From DAOUJW01 sp965218945 (GTDB taxonomy: Bacteria; Chloroflexota; Dehalococcoidia; Lucifugimonadales; UBA2985): 64,000 bases of DNA. Each line of letters opens with the position of its first letter. The first letter of the stretch is position 1. The DNA lies in NCBI GenBank assembly GCA_965218945.1, contig OZ244718.1, positions 1-64,000 of the forward strand. The letters are read 5' to 3'. The notes under the pieces were generated by a model. It was given only the letters and a program-made list of their open reading frames with translations, was not told the origin of the DNA and ran no database searches. Both the position numbers and the translations under genes were made by a program. This document shows positions 41,721-49,174 of this stretch, piece after piece.

Positions 41721-43367
41721 ATGGCGAGAACGACCGATAGAAAGACGGGAACGAAACGGGCGGCCATCTACGCCCGCGTCTCGGACAAGAGCCAGGACAC
41801 GGAGGAGAAGACCTCCATATCGGAGCAGATAAGCGACATGGAGGCCCACTGCGAGCGCAGAGGGCTGACCATCGCCGCGCGCTACCAGGAGGTGGGACGG
41901 GGATGGTCGAAGAACCGCCCCGAGTTCCAGCGGATGCTCGCAGACGCCAGGAAGGGACGATTCGACACCATCGTCTGCTGGAAGTCGGACCGCCTCAGCC
42001 GGGGCATGTACCCCGCCGCCGTCCTCATGGAGGTCATCGAGGCGTACCAGATAGATCTGGAGGCCGTCTTGGACGCCATCGACATGAAGACCTTCGGCCT
42101 CATGGCGGCCATCGGAAAGATTGAGCTGGACAACTTCAGGGAGAGGGCCTCGATGGGCAAGCGCGGCTCGGCCAAGCAGGGACGCATCCCCGTCAACAAC
42201 GTCCCCTTCGGCTACCGCCTCGGAGAGGGCCGCAGGCCGGTGGTGGAGGAGTCCGAGGCCGAGGTCGTCCGCCGCGTCTTCCACATGTGCGTCCGCGAAG
42301 ACATGGGAGCTCCCGCCATTGCCAAGCAGTTGACCGCCGAGGGCGTCCCCACCCCGAGGGCCGTCGGAAAGTGGTTGGACGGCACCGTGACCCGCATTCT
42401 GAGGCACGAGGCATACCGCGGCACCTGGTGGTTCGGCAAGCGCCGCCACGTCGCCACCGAGCACGGGATGAAGAGATACCACCGGCCGGAGGACGAGTGG
42501 GTCGGGGTTCCCTTCCCGCCGATCGTGGACGATGAGATATGGGAGCAGGCGCAGGAGGCCAAGAAGCGCCGGCTGACCCGGTCGGGCCGCAACACCAAGA
42601 TCTTCTACCTCTTGCAGCACCTGGTCAGGTGTGCCGAGTGCGGTCTCCTCATGGGCTGCCGGGCCAACAGACGCCAGACCACCACGCGCGGCGGCAAGGT
42701 CTACAGGATTGCGCTGGACCCTCCACGCCGCTACTACATGTGCTACGGAATGATGACCCAGGGCCAGAAATGCCGGGAGCACTCCCATATCAGGGCGGAG
42801 CGGCTTGAGGCGGTGGTCTGGAGCGAGGTCAAGAAGGTGATGGAGAACCCGGACCTGATCGTCGCCAGCATCGAGGCCCTGGACGCCGAGGCGGAGGACG
42901 GAGGCTTGGCCGACGAGATAGCCAAAGCAGAGCGGGACCTGCAAAAGGTCCAGATGGAGGAGGACCGGGCCATCAGGATCTTCGTGTCGGGGAAGATCAC
43001 CGAGAAGCAGTTGGACCACCAGCGCAGGTTCATCACCGAGCGTCTGGAGACGCTCCGGGCCACCCTGGACGGCCATCGCGCCAGGGAAATGGAGCACGCG
43101 GACAAGCGGGCGTTGGCAGAGCGCATCTTCGAGTGGGCGCGCCGGGCTGGGGACAAGCTGGACAGCCTGTCGGACAAGGGGCGCAGGGAGGTGCTTGAGC
43201 TACTTCTGGACGGGGCGACCATAGACCGGCACAACAAGGTCAACCTGACCCTGGCCATCCCGACTGAGGATGTCATGTCGATTGCAGAACGGAGTGCGAC
43301 TACAGCGTGTACGTCATGCGGCAGGCGTCGCGGCGGTCGTGGCGCATCGGACAGACCCGCCCGGTGA
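41721..43367 (+). CDS. Large serine recombinase (element integrase)
   Basis: The protein has 548 residues as read and GAGAGGAGG precedes the ATG. The resolvase-type catalytic domain begins at AAIYARVSDKSQD with the nucleophile Ser21. A recombinase domain (about 160-290) follows, then a zinc ribbon (CAECG...YYMCYG...C, about 310-360) and a coiled-coil region (about 400-480). This is the domain order of large serine integrases. Residues after about 526 are encoded by the flanking helicase gene in another frame. In the circular element the frame would continue into 3513-3589 and end KKVRFSWAVELDATGVE, giving 551 residues. The protein would catalyse integration at the GA core and, with a directionality factor, excision. 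Confidence 0.88.
   Translation: MARTTDRKTGTKRAAIYARVSDKSQDTEEKTSISEQISDMEAHCERRGLTIAARYQEVGRGWSKNRPEFQRMLADARKGRFDTIVCWKSDRLSRGMYPAAVLMEVIEAYQIDLEAVLDAIDMKTFGLMAAIGKIELDNFRERASMGKRGSAKQGRIPVNNVPFGYRLGEGRRPVVEESEAEVVRRVFHMCVREDMGAPAIAKQLTAEGVPTPRAVGKWLDGTVTRILRHEAYRGTWWFGKRRHVATEHGMKRYHRPEDEWVGVPFPPIVDDEIWEQAQEAKKRRLTRSGRNTKIFYLLQHLVRCAECGLLMGCRANRRQTTTRGGKVYRIALDPPRRYYMCYGMMTQGQKCREHSHIRAERLEAVVWSEVKKVMENPDLIVASIEALDAEAEDGGLADEIAKAERDLQKVQMEEDRAIRIFVSGKITEKQLDHQRRFITERLETLRATLDGHRAREMEHADKRALAERIFEWARRAGDKLDSLSDKGRREVLELLLDGATIDRHNKVNLTLAIPTEDVMSIAERSATTACTSCGRRRGGRGASDRPAR
43276..43315. other. Right attachment site (attR)
   Basis: The element arm 43276-43297 is followed by GA at 43298-43299 and then helicase sequence for YSVYVMRQ. 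The arm pairs with the reverse complement of 3513-3534 at 17 of 22 positions, centred exactly on GA. The recombinase coding frame runs through the site. Confidence 0.82.
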
Positions 43368-43966
43368 AGGTGGTGTTCATGGCCTACCGGAACACCCTGC
43401 AGGCCGACGCGCTGAAGCTGGTGGCGAAGAAGCTGCAGAGCTCGCTGGCAGTCGAGGGGGAACTGCCGGAGGACGGGCTGGCGGCCTACGGAGACGACGG
43501 GGACGACCTGATGATGGCCCTGGCCCGCAGGATCGTCAGCGGAGAGGACGATGACCAAGATTCGGTGGAGGCGGCGTTCGCCCAGGCCAGGGACGCCGAG
43601 GCCAGCGCCGAGGAGTACCTGGTGGACGACGGCTGGAAGGCCGTCGAGAGCCTGCCCAGTGCTGGTCACGGGGTCGAGCCGGAGGCCGTCGATGTTAACG
43701 GTAACGGCCTGCCCCGTACTGGATACGGGGGCAACGGCCACCACGACGACTTGTTCGGGACGACGGTCGAGCTCGTCCCGGGCAACGACCGGCAGGAGGA
43801 GGCCCCGGAGCCGCCGCAGTCGCTGTTCTCCTGGGCCGAGTTCATGGCCGGGGAGCCGGTGAAGCCCAGGGGTCGGAGCGGCAAGACCCAGCCCGCCGGC
43901 GCGTCCCTGTTCGCGTGGGCGGTGGAACAGGAGCGGGAGGAAGAGCCGGTCGGCGCGGGACGCTAG
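43300..43966 (+). CDS. SNF2-like helicase, 3' part
   Basis: This is the continuation of the gene at 1822. From 43300 the frame reads YSVYVMRQASRRSWRIGQTR, which contains helicase motif VI with the arginine finger region. About 200 residues of acidic, low-complexity sequence then end with LFSWAEFMAGEPVKPRGRSG and EEPVGAGR. Joined at GA to the 5' part it gives FETDYSVY with no frame break. In the integrated state it has no ribosome-binding site of its own; a GTG at 43307 might be used but is not convincing. The last 50 codons are duplicated at 48576-48731. Confidence 0.8.
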
Positions 43967-44056
43967 ACCGCAACACGGGGAGGTCACCGCCAACGGAGCG
44001 GCGGCCTCCCCGCAGGTGGCAACGAAACAAGATAGAGCATGAGAAGGAGAAGAACG

Positions 44057-44254
44057 ATGGCAAGAGTATTCGTATACGACGACCGCGAGTTCCCGGACCC
44101 CGACCCCGAGATGAGCGTCGACCAGGTGAAGGCGACCCTCTCCGACTTCTACGGGGAGATAGCCAACGCCTCGGTCAAGGAGACTAGTAGGGGCGACGAC
44201 ACCATCTACGAGTTCCAGCGGCGGGTGGGCACCAAGGGCGCCTTCGCCCGGTAA
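44057..44254 (+). CDS. PRTRC system protein C, ubiquitin-like (Prok_Ub family)
   Basis: A 65-residue protein. The ATG at 44057 is preceded by AAGGAG and is preferred to the ATG at 44039, which lies over that site. The sequence (VFVYDDREFPDPDPEMSVDQ, then VKATLSDFYGEIANA and YEFQRRVGTKG) matches the PRTRC protein C family, which has a beta-grasp ubiquitin-like fold. Unlike eukaryotic ubiquitin there is no terminal GlyGly; the end is GTKGAFAR. The order Ubl, unknown, unknown, E2, JAB, E1 in one operon is that of known prokaryotic ubiquitin-like conjugation loci. Its conjugation target is unknown. Confidence 0.8.
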   Translation: MARVFVYDDREFPDPDPEMSVDQVKATLSDFYGEIANASVKETSRGDDTIYEFQRRVGTKGAFAR

Positions 44255-44266
44255 GGAGGGAGTGCG

Positions 44267-44497
44267 ATGGACAACCACACCTTTGCGGGTCTGCTGGCGG
44301 TTACGCCGGCGGCGGACCTGAGAATCCTTGAGCTCACGGCGGAGCTCACACGGCCCGACGGCTCCTTCGACCTGGAGGCCGCGGCCGCAAGGCAGTCAGA
44401 CGTGGAGTCGGCCTGCGCCCAGGCCCAGGACTACGCCGCTTCCACGGGGCGGCTGCTGGAGGCGCTGCAATGGCAGCTGCGGCCCCGGCGAAACTGA
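44267..44497 (+). CDS. Small hypothetical protein of the PRTRC-type operon
   Basis: A 76-residue, mostly helical, Ala-rich acidic protein (for example ADLRILELTAELTRPDG and ESACAQAQDYAASTGRLLEA). It starts 12 bp after the ubiquitin-like gene with AAGGAGGG upstream, and its 3' end overlaps the next gene by 28 bp, so it is surely part of the operon. No family is recognised. Confidence 0.6.
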   Translation: MDNHTFAGLLAVTPAADLRILELTAELTRPDGSFDLEAAAARQSDVESACAQAQDYAASTGRLLEALQWQLRPRRN

Positions 44498-45312
44498 GCG
44501 GCCTCGCGAACCTGCTCCTGCGGCGTCCGCCGTCGCTGCGGGAGTTGGTGACGCTGGTCGGGTACGCAGACGACTACGCCTGGTTCGTGGGGCTGGTGCG
44601 CCGCCTCTTTCCCCAGGAGGCGGAGGCGGAGGCGGCGCTGGCGGCCCCAGACATACGCAGGAGGGTGGAGCGCTTCGGCCAGCTCTTCGGGGAGCGGCAC
44701 TTCCCCCTCTACGCTCCGTTCTTCGAGTTCTTCATGGACGAGGGGGACGAACCGCCCTGGACCTGGCTGAGGCAGGGCATCCCCTTCGACCTGATGGGCT
44801 TCGGCTACGACGGCCTCCACGAGATGTGGGACGGCTACCGCGAGGGCCTCTCGGCCCTCGTGCTCCTGGCCAAGCCCGCCGATTCAATCTACGACGGCCC
44901 AGACGGGCTGCGCGTGGCCTGGCTGGAGTCGGCCGCCGAACGCATCCCGCAGGAGACATTGGAGAGGATTCCCCAGGGCGGCATACCCCTGGACGACCTC
45001 ACCGAGGCGCTCAAGGAGAGCGGCTTCGAGGGGGCGGCGCAAGCCTGCTCCTGGGTCATGGCCGAAACGGGCAACTTCTTCCTCGATCACAACTACGAGG
45101 ACGGCAATTACGACGGCTTCTCCGACCCCTGGGATGACGACATCATCGCGGAGGGCACGGAGGAGTGGCGCAAGGCCAGCGCCCTCATCGACTCGGTGAC
45201 CCGGTTGGCCGACTGGCTGGAGGAGGACCTGCCCGGCCGCTTCGCCGAGATGCTGGACTTCGTCCTGGCGCGGCTTCCCAATCAAGAACAGGAGGTAAGT
45301 GATGACGAGTGA
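44470..45312 (+). CDS. Uncharacterised all-helical protein of the PRTRC-type operon
   Basis: A 280-residue protein of helical character with many aromatic residues (FPLYAPFFEFFMDEGDEPPW, GYDGLHEMWDGYREG, then EDGNYDGFSDPWDDDI). No transmembrane segment, signal peptide or known catalytic motif is visible. It overlaps the previous gene by 28 bp and the E2-like gene by 11 bp, so it is translated as part of the conjugation locus. It could be an adaptor or target-recognition subunit, but nothing in the sequence proves this. Confidence 0.6.
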   Translation: MAAAAPAKLSGLANLLLRRPPSLRELVTLVGYADDYAWFVGLVRRLFPQEAEAEAALAAPDIRRRVERFGQLFGERHFPLYAPFFEFFMDEGDEPPWTWLRQGIPFDLMGFGYDGLHEMWDGYREGLSALVLLAKPADSIYDGPDGLRVAWLESAAERIPQETLERIPQGGIPLDDLTEALKESGFEGAAQACSWVMAETGNFFLDHNYEDGNYDGFSDPWDDDIIAEGTEEWRKASALIDSVTRLADWLEEDLPGRFAEMLDFVLARLPNQEQEVSDDE

Positions 45313-46006
45313 TGCCGAAAAGACCGAGTGGTCCCTGCCGGGTCCGGCGGACGCGGCAAGGGACGAGCTCCAGATGCAACTGGAGGTGTACAAGGAGACC
45401 ATCGTGCTGCGGGGCTTCGAGAGCGACTCAAACTGGGTGCGGACAGTCTCGGCGGACGCAATCGCCAACGCGTTCACCCAGCACCTGGGGTTCTCATCGG
45501 GGCTGCTGCCCCAGGAGGCCCTCTGGTGGAACCAGGGCGAGACCGGGCAGGTGGTCGCCCTCTGGAGGCCGCCGCAGGTGTGGTCCGTGGCCCTCCAACG
45601 GGAGGCGTTCAAGCCCCCCGCCCGGCTCCGGCTTCCCATGCCGGGGCTGGTCTTCGTCTGCTCGCCGGCACGCGCGCCCTGGATCTACGCCGCGCTGAGC
45701 AGGCCGACGGATCCCGAGCAGTTCCTCTTCCGGGGCCCCGCCTTCAACGTCTTCAGGGACGGGCGGGTCTGTCCCGGAAGCCACAAGTTCCCCGAGGAGG
45801 TTGGGCTGATGCCTGAGTCCTTCTTCCGGTCATTCTTCTCCCTTACCGGAGACACCCGGGAGCGGTCGAAGAGACATCCCGACAACCTGCAGGCGCTATG
45901 GGAGGAGATAGATGGAAAGACCGAGTACCCGGTTGAGGACCTGGTTCCCCAGTGCACGGTGGCCCAGGCGATGGCGGTCTCCGAGGGGAGACGTGGCTAC
46001 CGGTAG
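45302..46006 (+). CDS. PRTRC system protein B, E2-like (Prok-E2 family)
   Basis: A 234-residue protein. ATG at 45302 follows GGAGGT. The second half has the E2-like signature: PMPGLVFVCSPARAPWIYAA, then FRGPAFNVFRDGRVCPGSHKF with a candidate catalytic Cys157, and an FFRSFFSLTGD tail. This matches PRTRC protein B, proposed from comparative genomics to have an E2-like (UBC) fold. The neighbouring E1-like, JAB and ubiquitin-like genes make an E2 role likely. The charge-transfer activity itself is not shown for this group. Confidence 0.78.
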   Translation: MTSDAEKTEWSLPGPADAARDELQMQLEVYKETIVLRGFESDSNWVRTVSADAIANAFTQHLGFSSGLLPQEALWWNQGETGQVVALWRPPQVWSVALQREAFKPPARLRLPMPGLVFVCSPARAPWIYAALSRPTDPEQFLFRGPAFNVFRDGRVCPGSHKFPEEVGLMPESFFRSFFSLTGDTRERSKRHPDNLQALWEEIDGKTEYPVEDLVPQCTVAQAMAVSEGRRGYR

Positions 46007-46643
46007 CGGGGCGCCGGGGCCGGTGGGCTACCTGGTCAACCACCCCGGCGGCCTCGCGGGAGTCCACGGAATCGGATACGACTACGTGCTCGGCTCGGGG
46101 GGCGTCTACGTCCAATCCCGGAGCCCTCACCTGACGGCGCGGGTGCCGGTGGCGCCCGGCGAGGTGCGTGGGCTCGCTCCCGTGACGGAGAAGGTGCAAC
46201 TCACCCACGGCCCCGTCCCGGCGCAACTCTTCGAGCTGGGGCTGCGCTGGTTCCTGGACGACCCGGAGACCGAGCGGTTCTTCGCCGTGCGGTGGGACGG
46301 GCGCGCCTACTGGCTGGTGGTCCCACCGCAGGCCGGGACCGCGACGAGACTAGCGTACCAGCCCCCCGCCGGGGTGGTCGCCGAGTTCCACTCCCACGGA
46401 GGCTCCCGCGCCTTCTTCTCGGCCACCGACGACCGGGACGAGCAGGGCTTCCGCATATACGGCGTCGCCGGACGCCTCGACAGCGACCGGCCCGAGCTGA
46501 GCCTCCGGGTCGGCGTCTACGGCCACTTCGCTCCGGTGGAGTGGCCGCAGGTGTTCGGCGGTCCAGAGCCGGGCGTCCGGCTGGTGGGCGAGGAGCCGGA
46601 ATCGACAAGGTACATCGAATCGGAAGACAAGGAGGTGAACTGA
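45993..46643 (+). CDS. JAB/JAMM-domain isopeptidase-like protein (Prok-JAB)
   Basis: A 216-residue protein. The GTG start at 45993 is favoured because the frame overlaps the E2-like gene by only 14 bp and GAGGGGAG precedes it. The JAMM metal motif is complete: His133-x-His135, seven residues, then Ser143-x-x-Asp146 in FHSHGGSRAFFSATDDRDEQ. Such enzymes remove or process ubiquitin-like proteins. As the ubiquitin-like partner ends in GTKGAFAR, C-terminal trimming to expose Gly is one possible job; deconjugation is another. The E1-like gene follows after 2 bp. Confidence 0.8.
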   Translation: MATGSGAPGPVGYLVNHPGGLAGVHGIGYDYVLGSGGVYVQSRSPHLTARVPVAPGEVRGLAPVTEKVQLTHGPVPAQLFELGLRWFLDDPETERFFAVRWDGRAYWLVVPPQAGTATRLAYQPPAGVVAEFHSHGGSRAFFSATDDRDEQGFRIYGVAGRLDSDRPELSLRVGVYGHFAPVEWPQVFGGPEPGVRLVGEEPESTRYIESEDKEVN

Positions 46644-46645
46644 AG

Positions 46646-47461
46646 ATGCCCTACTACCTGGACAACGCGTTCCTGCTGGACAACCCCTGGATCACGGTGG
46701 TGGGCTGCGGCGGGACCGGCGGCTTCGTGGCCGAGGGCCTCTGCCGCCTCTTCCAGGGGCGGGAGGCCACCATCGTCCTGGTTGACCACGACCGGGTGGA
46801 GCCCCACAACCTGCTGCGCCAGAACTTCTACCCGGAGGACGTGGGCAGGTTCAAGAGCCAGGCCCTGGCCGACCGGCTGGCAAAAGCGTTCCGGCGGCCC
46901 GTCGGCTACTCGGTCTACGCCTTCCGGGAGGATGACTCCCAGCCCGATGGGGGCCGCTACCCCGGCCTTCCCCACTACGGGAACTCCCTGCTCATCGGCT
47001 GCGCCGACAACGCCGCCGCACGACGGGCGATGGCGGAGTCCCTGCCGGGCGACCCGCGCCGGTGGCTCATCGACGCGGGCAACGACACCAACTGGGGACA
47101 GGCGCTCATCGGCAACGTCTCGGGCGAGGTGAGCTGGGACGAGCCGGCCTTCGTCGACCAGACCTGCCACCTGCTGCCCGCGCCCACGGTGCAGCGGCCC
47201 GACCTGCTGACCGCCGTGTCGACCAGACCGCCGGACGTGGACTGCGCGGCGGCCCTCGACCTCACCGACCAGGACCCGACCATCAACCAGATGATGGCGT
47301 CCCTGGTCTTACAGGTGGTCCGCCGCATGGCGGCGGGAACATGCCCCTTCATGGGCCTCTACCTGGACATGGAGCAGGGGACGGTCTCCCCCAGCTACGC
47401 CACCCCGGAGGCGGTGGCGCGTGTGGTGGGACCCGGCTCCGAGAGGGAAATATCGGCCTAG
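46646..47461 (+). CDS. PRTRC-type ThiF/E1-like adenylyltransferase
   Basis: A 271-residue protein with ATG at 46646 and GGAGGTG upstream. The Rossmann nucleotide motif GCGGTG is at residues 20-25, the acidic strand end is LVDHDRVEPHNLLRQNF (conserved Asp, Arg and Asn in the usual positions), and CADNAAARR follows. This is the ThiF/E1 fold that adenylates the C-terminus of ubiquitin-like proteins. It is of the short type without separate UFD or FCCH domains. Its gene lies 2 bp after the JAB gene. Confidence 0.8.
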   Translation: MPYYLDNAFLLDNPWITVVGCGGTGGFVAEGLCRLFQGREATIVLVDHDRVEPHNLLRQNFYPEDVGRFKSQALADRLAKAFRRPVGYSVYAFREDDSQPDGGRYPGLPHYGNSLLIGCADNAAARRAMAESLPGDPRRWLIDAGNDTNWGQALIGNVSGEVSWDEPAFVDQTCHLLPAPTVQRPDLLTAVSTRPPDVDCAAALDLTDQDPTINQMMASLVLQVVRRMAAGTCPFMGLYLDMEQGTVSPSYATPEAVARVVGPGSEREISA

Positions 47462-47512
47462 GGAACAACGCCAACGGACACACTTTGAGAAGCAACAACG
47501 AGAGGAGAAACC

Positions 47513-47890
47513 ATGACTGACAAGAACGGAACGACCACGACTATGTGGCAGGACAACCACAGCGGGCTCCGCAGGCACAAGCTGATGACCAAAGAGCTCG
47601 CCGACACCATCCCGTCCCTGTACGCCAACGACGGCGCGGACGACCCCGACGCCGTGGTCGCCAGGGTGAAGCTCTTCTCGCCCTACAACGGCTGGCGCTG
47701 GTACGTCACCGAGTGGGAGGCCGAGACCGGGCTGTGCTTCGGCCTCGTCGAGGGGTTTGAGACGGAGCTGGGCTACTTCGATCTCACGGAGCTGGCTGAG
47801 ATAACCGTGTTCGGCGGCGTCCCCGCCGTGGAGCGCGACCTGTACTGGGAGCCGACGACCCTGGGCGAAATCAGGGGACAGTCGCGGTAG
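47513..47890 (+). CDS. DUF2958 domain protein
   Basis: A 125-residue protein. The sequence LMTKELADTIPSLYANDGAD, VKLFSPYNGWRWYVTEWE, GFETELGYFDLTEL and VERDLYWEP matches the DUF2958 family, which is common on plasmids and integrative elements. Function is unknown. The leader GAGAGGAGAAACC before its ATG is identical to that of the following gene. Confidence 0.72.
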   Translation: MTDKNGTTTTMWQDNHSGLRRHKLMTKELADTIPSLYANDGADDPDAVVARVKLFSPYNGWRWYVTEWEAETGLCFGLVEGFETELGYFDLTELAEITVFGGVPAVERDLYWEPTTLGEIRGQSR

Positions 47891-47929
47891 TGAACGTAGT
47901 CAGAAAAGTAAGCAGGGAGAGGAGAAACC

Positions 47930-48415
47930 ATGCCTGACGAAGTTGGAATGGAAGCAACCCGCTCGGAGGCTCCGAGCGCAGACGAGAGTCTCTTCGGCGA
48001 AGCGGCGGACGATACGGAAGCTGCGATTGCCGATGAGCAGGACGCCAACGAGGACCCGCAGGGCGCTGATGACGCCGAGGAGCAGGCTGTTGGAGACGAG
48101 AACGGCTCGTCCGAGGACCTGAAGGTCGTCGTGTCCCTCAAGGGCGGCAGGGCCACCATCGGGGTGCAACAGCCCTCGTCGGACCCGCACATCGAGTCCT
48201 TCGATGACGCTGACCTCTCCGGGCTGGCCCAGGAGATCCCGGCGGTGATCGAACGGGCGAGAGCCAAGTGGGAGGAGGAACCCAAGTATCCGGCCCACGA
48301 GAGACCCGCTCCCCCGGCCAGGCGCCGGAACCGGCGTGAGCAGGGGGCAGCGCAGGCCGGGAACGCCGAGGGAGAGGCGGAGCAGGAGCAGTCGGAGACT
48401 CTGAGGCTGTTCTAA
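47930..48415 (+). CDS. Acidic protein, possibly PRTRC protein E-like
   Basis: A 161-residue protein. The first 55 residues are very acidic and low in complexity. The middle (LKVVVSLKGGRATIGVQQ, then DADLSGLAQEIPAVIERARA) weakly resembles PRTRC protein E, and the C-terminal 50 residues are basic, then acidic. The match is by pattern only, so the name is tentative. It is the last gene of the operon that I can support. Confidence 0.45.
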   Translation: MPDEVGMEATRSEAPSADESLFGEAADDTEAAIADEQDANEDPQGADDAEEQAVGDENGSSEDLKVVVSLKGGRATIGVQQPSSDPHIESFDDADLSGLAQEIPAVIERARAKWEEEPKYPAHERPAPPARRRNRREQGAAQAGNAEGEAEQEQSETLRLF

Positions 48416-48508
48416 GGGACTGGACTTGGAAGACAAGGCCCGGTAGGGAGTGAATGGGGCAGATGGCCGTACCTATTGGGTACGGCCACCTGCCTTCCGG
48501 AACGACCG

Positions 48509-48531
48509 CATGTGTCGGCTTTTTTGCATTT
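48509..48531 (+). repeat. Dispersed motif, copy 3
   Basis: Reads CATGTGTCGGCTTTTTTGCA then TTT. It belongs to the variant with TTTTTGCATTT at the end. It sits in the non-coding stretch between the PRTRC-type operon and the duplicated helicase tail. Confidence 0.55.
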
Positions 48532-48575
48532 GCACGGACAATCGACTCCTTGACGACGAGGCCCAGGTACCGAGG

Positions 48576-48731
48576 CAGATGCTGTTCTCCTGGGCCAGGT
48601 TCATGGCCGGGGGGCCGGTAAAGCCGAAGAGTCGCAGCCGCAAGCCCCAGCCCACAACCCTCACCATGTTGGAGAGGGCTTTCACCTGGGAACAGGAAAG
48701 AGAGGCGGAGACGGTCGGCGCAGGCTGCTGA
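48576..48731 (+). pseudogene. Duplicated 3' end of the SNF2 helicase gene
   Basis: The frame reads LFSWARFMAGGPVKPKSRSR and ends EREAETVGAGC, a close copy of the helicase C-terminus (LFSWAEFMAGEPVKPRGRSG, EEPVGAGR) at 43818-43966. DNA similarity continues past the stop (GACCGCA...GGGGAG). No helicase core precedes it, so it is a gene fragment. The PRTRC-type operon therefore lies between two copies of this 160-190-bp sequence. Confidence 0.7.
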
Positions 48732-48789
48732 CCGCAGAGTTGCGGGGAGACCGTCGCCTTAGTTGTTGCGACAGCCGCCCCCGCCTGAC

Positions 48790-48814
48790 CATGTGTGACG
48801 CCTTTTTGCATTTC
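48790..48814 (+). repeat. Dispersed motif, copy 4
   Basis: Reads CATGTGTGACGCCTTTTTGC then ATTTC, directly before the ribosome-binding site of the small CxxC gene. Confidence 0.55.
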
Positions 48815-48832
48815 AAGAAAGAGGAGAACCAA

Positions 48833-49174
48833 ATGAACCCCCTAAACGATACACCACTTGAGCCGACGCCAGGGATCAACAGCACGAGGTGTGCCGTGAT
48901 TACGATGCACCTGGTTTCCGCCGATGCCGCAAGGGAAGAGCCTCTCTGCAAACAAGAGGTGTCCGTCCACGAATCGATCGACCTGGAAGAGCGCCTGGAG
49001 CGGCGGATGCACGACCTTCCGGTTCCGACAGTCTGCGACAGGTGCAAGGCTCTTGCGGTCTCGTGGGCCGCGAACCATTGCCGGAAGTTGGAAGCCGCCG
49101 CCAACAACTTACTGGCCAAGGCCGAGAGGCTACGGGAGAGGGACTTGGTGCGCTATCGGAGCAGCTTGGAGTAG
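48833..49174 (+). CDS. Small CxxC protein with in-frame amber stop
   Basis: A 113-residue protein with a clear AGAGGAGAA before ATG 48833. It contains TVCDRCKALAVSWAANHCRK, a knuckle-like CxxC plus Cys. After the TAG at 49172 the frame stays open for 33 more codons to 49276 (ADLETDQLENEATGYRMLVD, then RLATEAGLKHRGH). That extension is homologous to the end of the paralogue at 58101-58301 (DLEAGGLLDEAQEYRQLADT, LVRETGL). So this gene has either a recent nonsense mutation or a natural shortened form. It is divergent from the HTH gene of the giant-gene-2 cassette. Confidence 0.6.
   Translation: MNPLNDTPLEPTPGINSTRCAVITMHLVSADAAREEPLCKQEVSVHESIDLEERLERRMHDLPVPTVCDRCKALAVSWAANHCRKLEAAANNLLAKAERLRERDLVRYRSSLE

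Larger units (their letters stand above)
3513..43299. mobile_element. 39.8-kb integrative conjugative-type element inserted in SNF2 helicase gene
   Basis: The element is bounded by a GA dinucleotide at 3511-3512 and again at 43298-43299. The element side of each junction carries one arm of an imperfect 22-bp inverted repeat (3513-3534 and 43276-43297; 17 of 22 match). A large serine recombinase lies at the right end. Removing the interval rejoins the two helicase halves in frame. Cargo includes a type IV secretion operon, a coupling-type ATPase, a replication-relaxation-family protein, a hybrid kinase, a giant secreted protein, nucleases and several HTH regulators. No standard relaxase is recognisable, so self-transfer is not proven. 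Confidence 0.88.

Noticed and set aside
3513..43299. Prophage
   Set aside because: No capsid, terminase, portal or tail genes are present; the gene content is that of a conjugative-type element.
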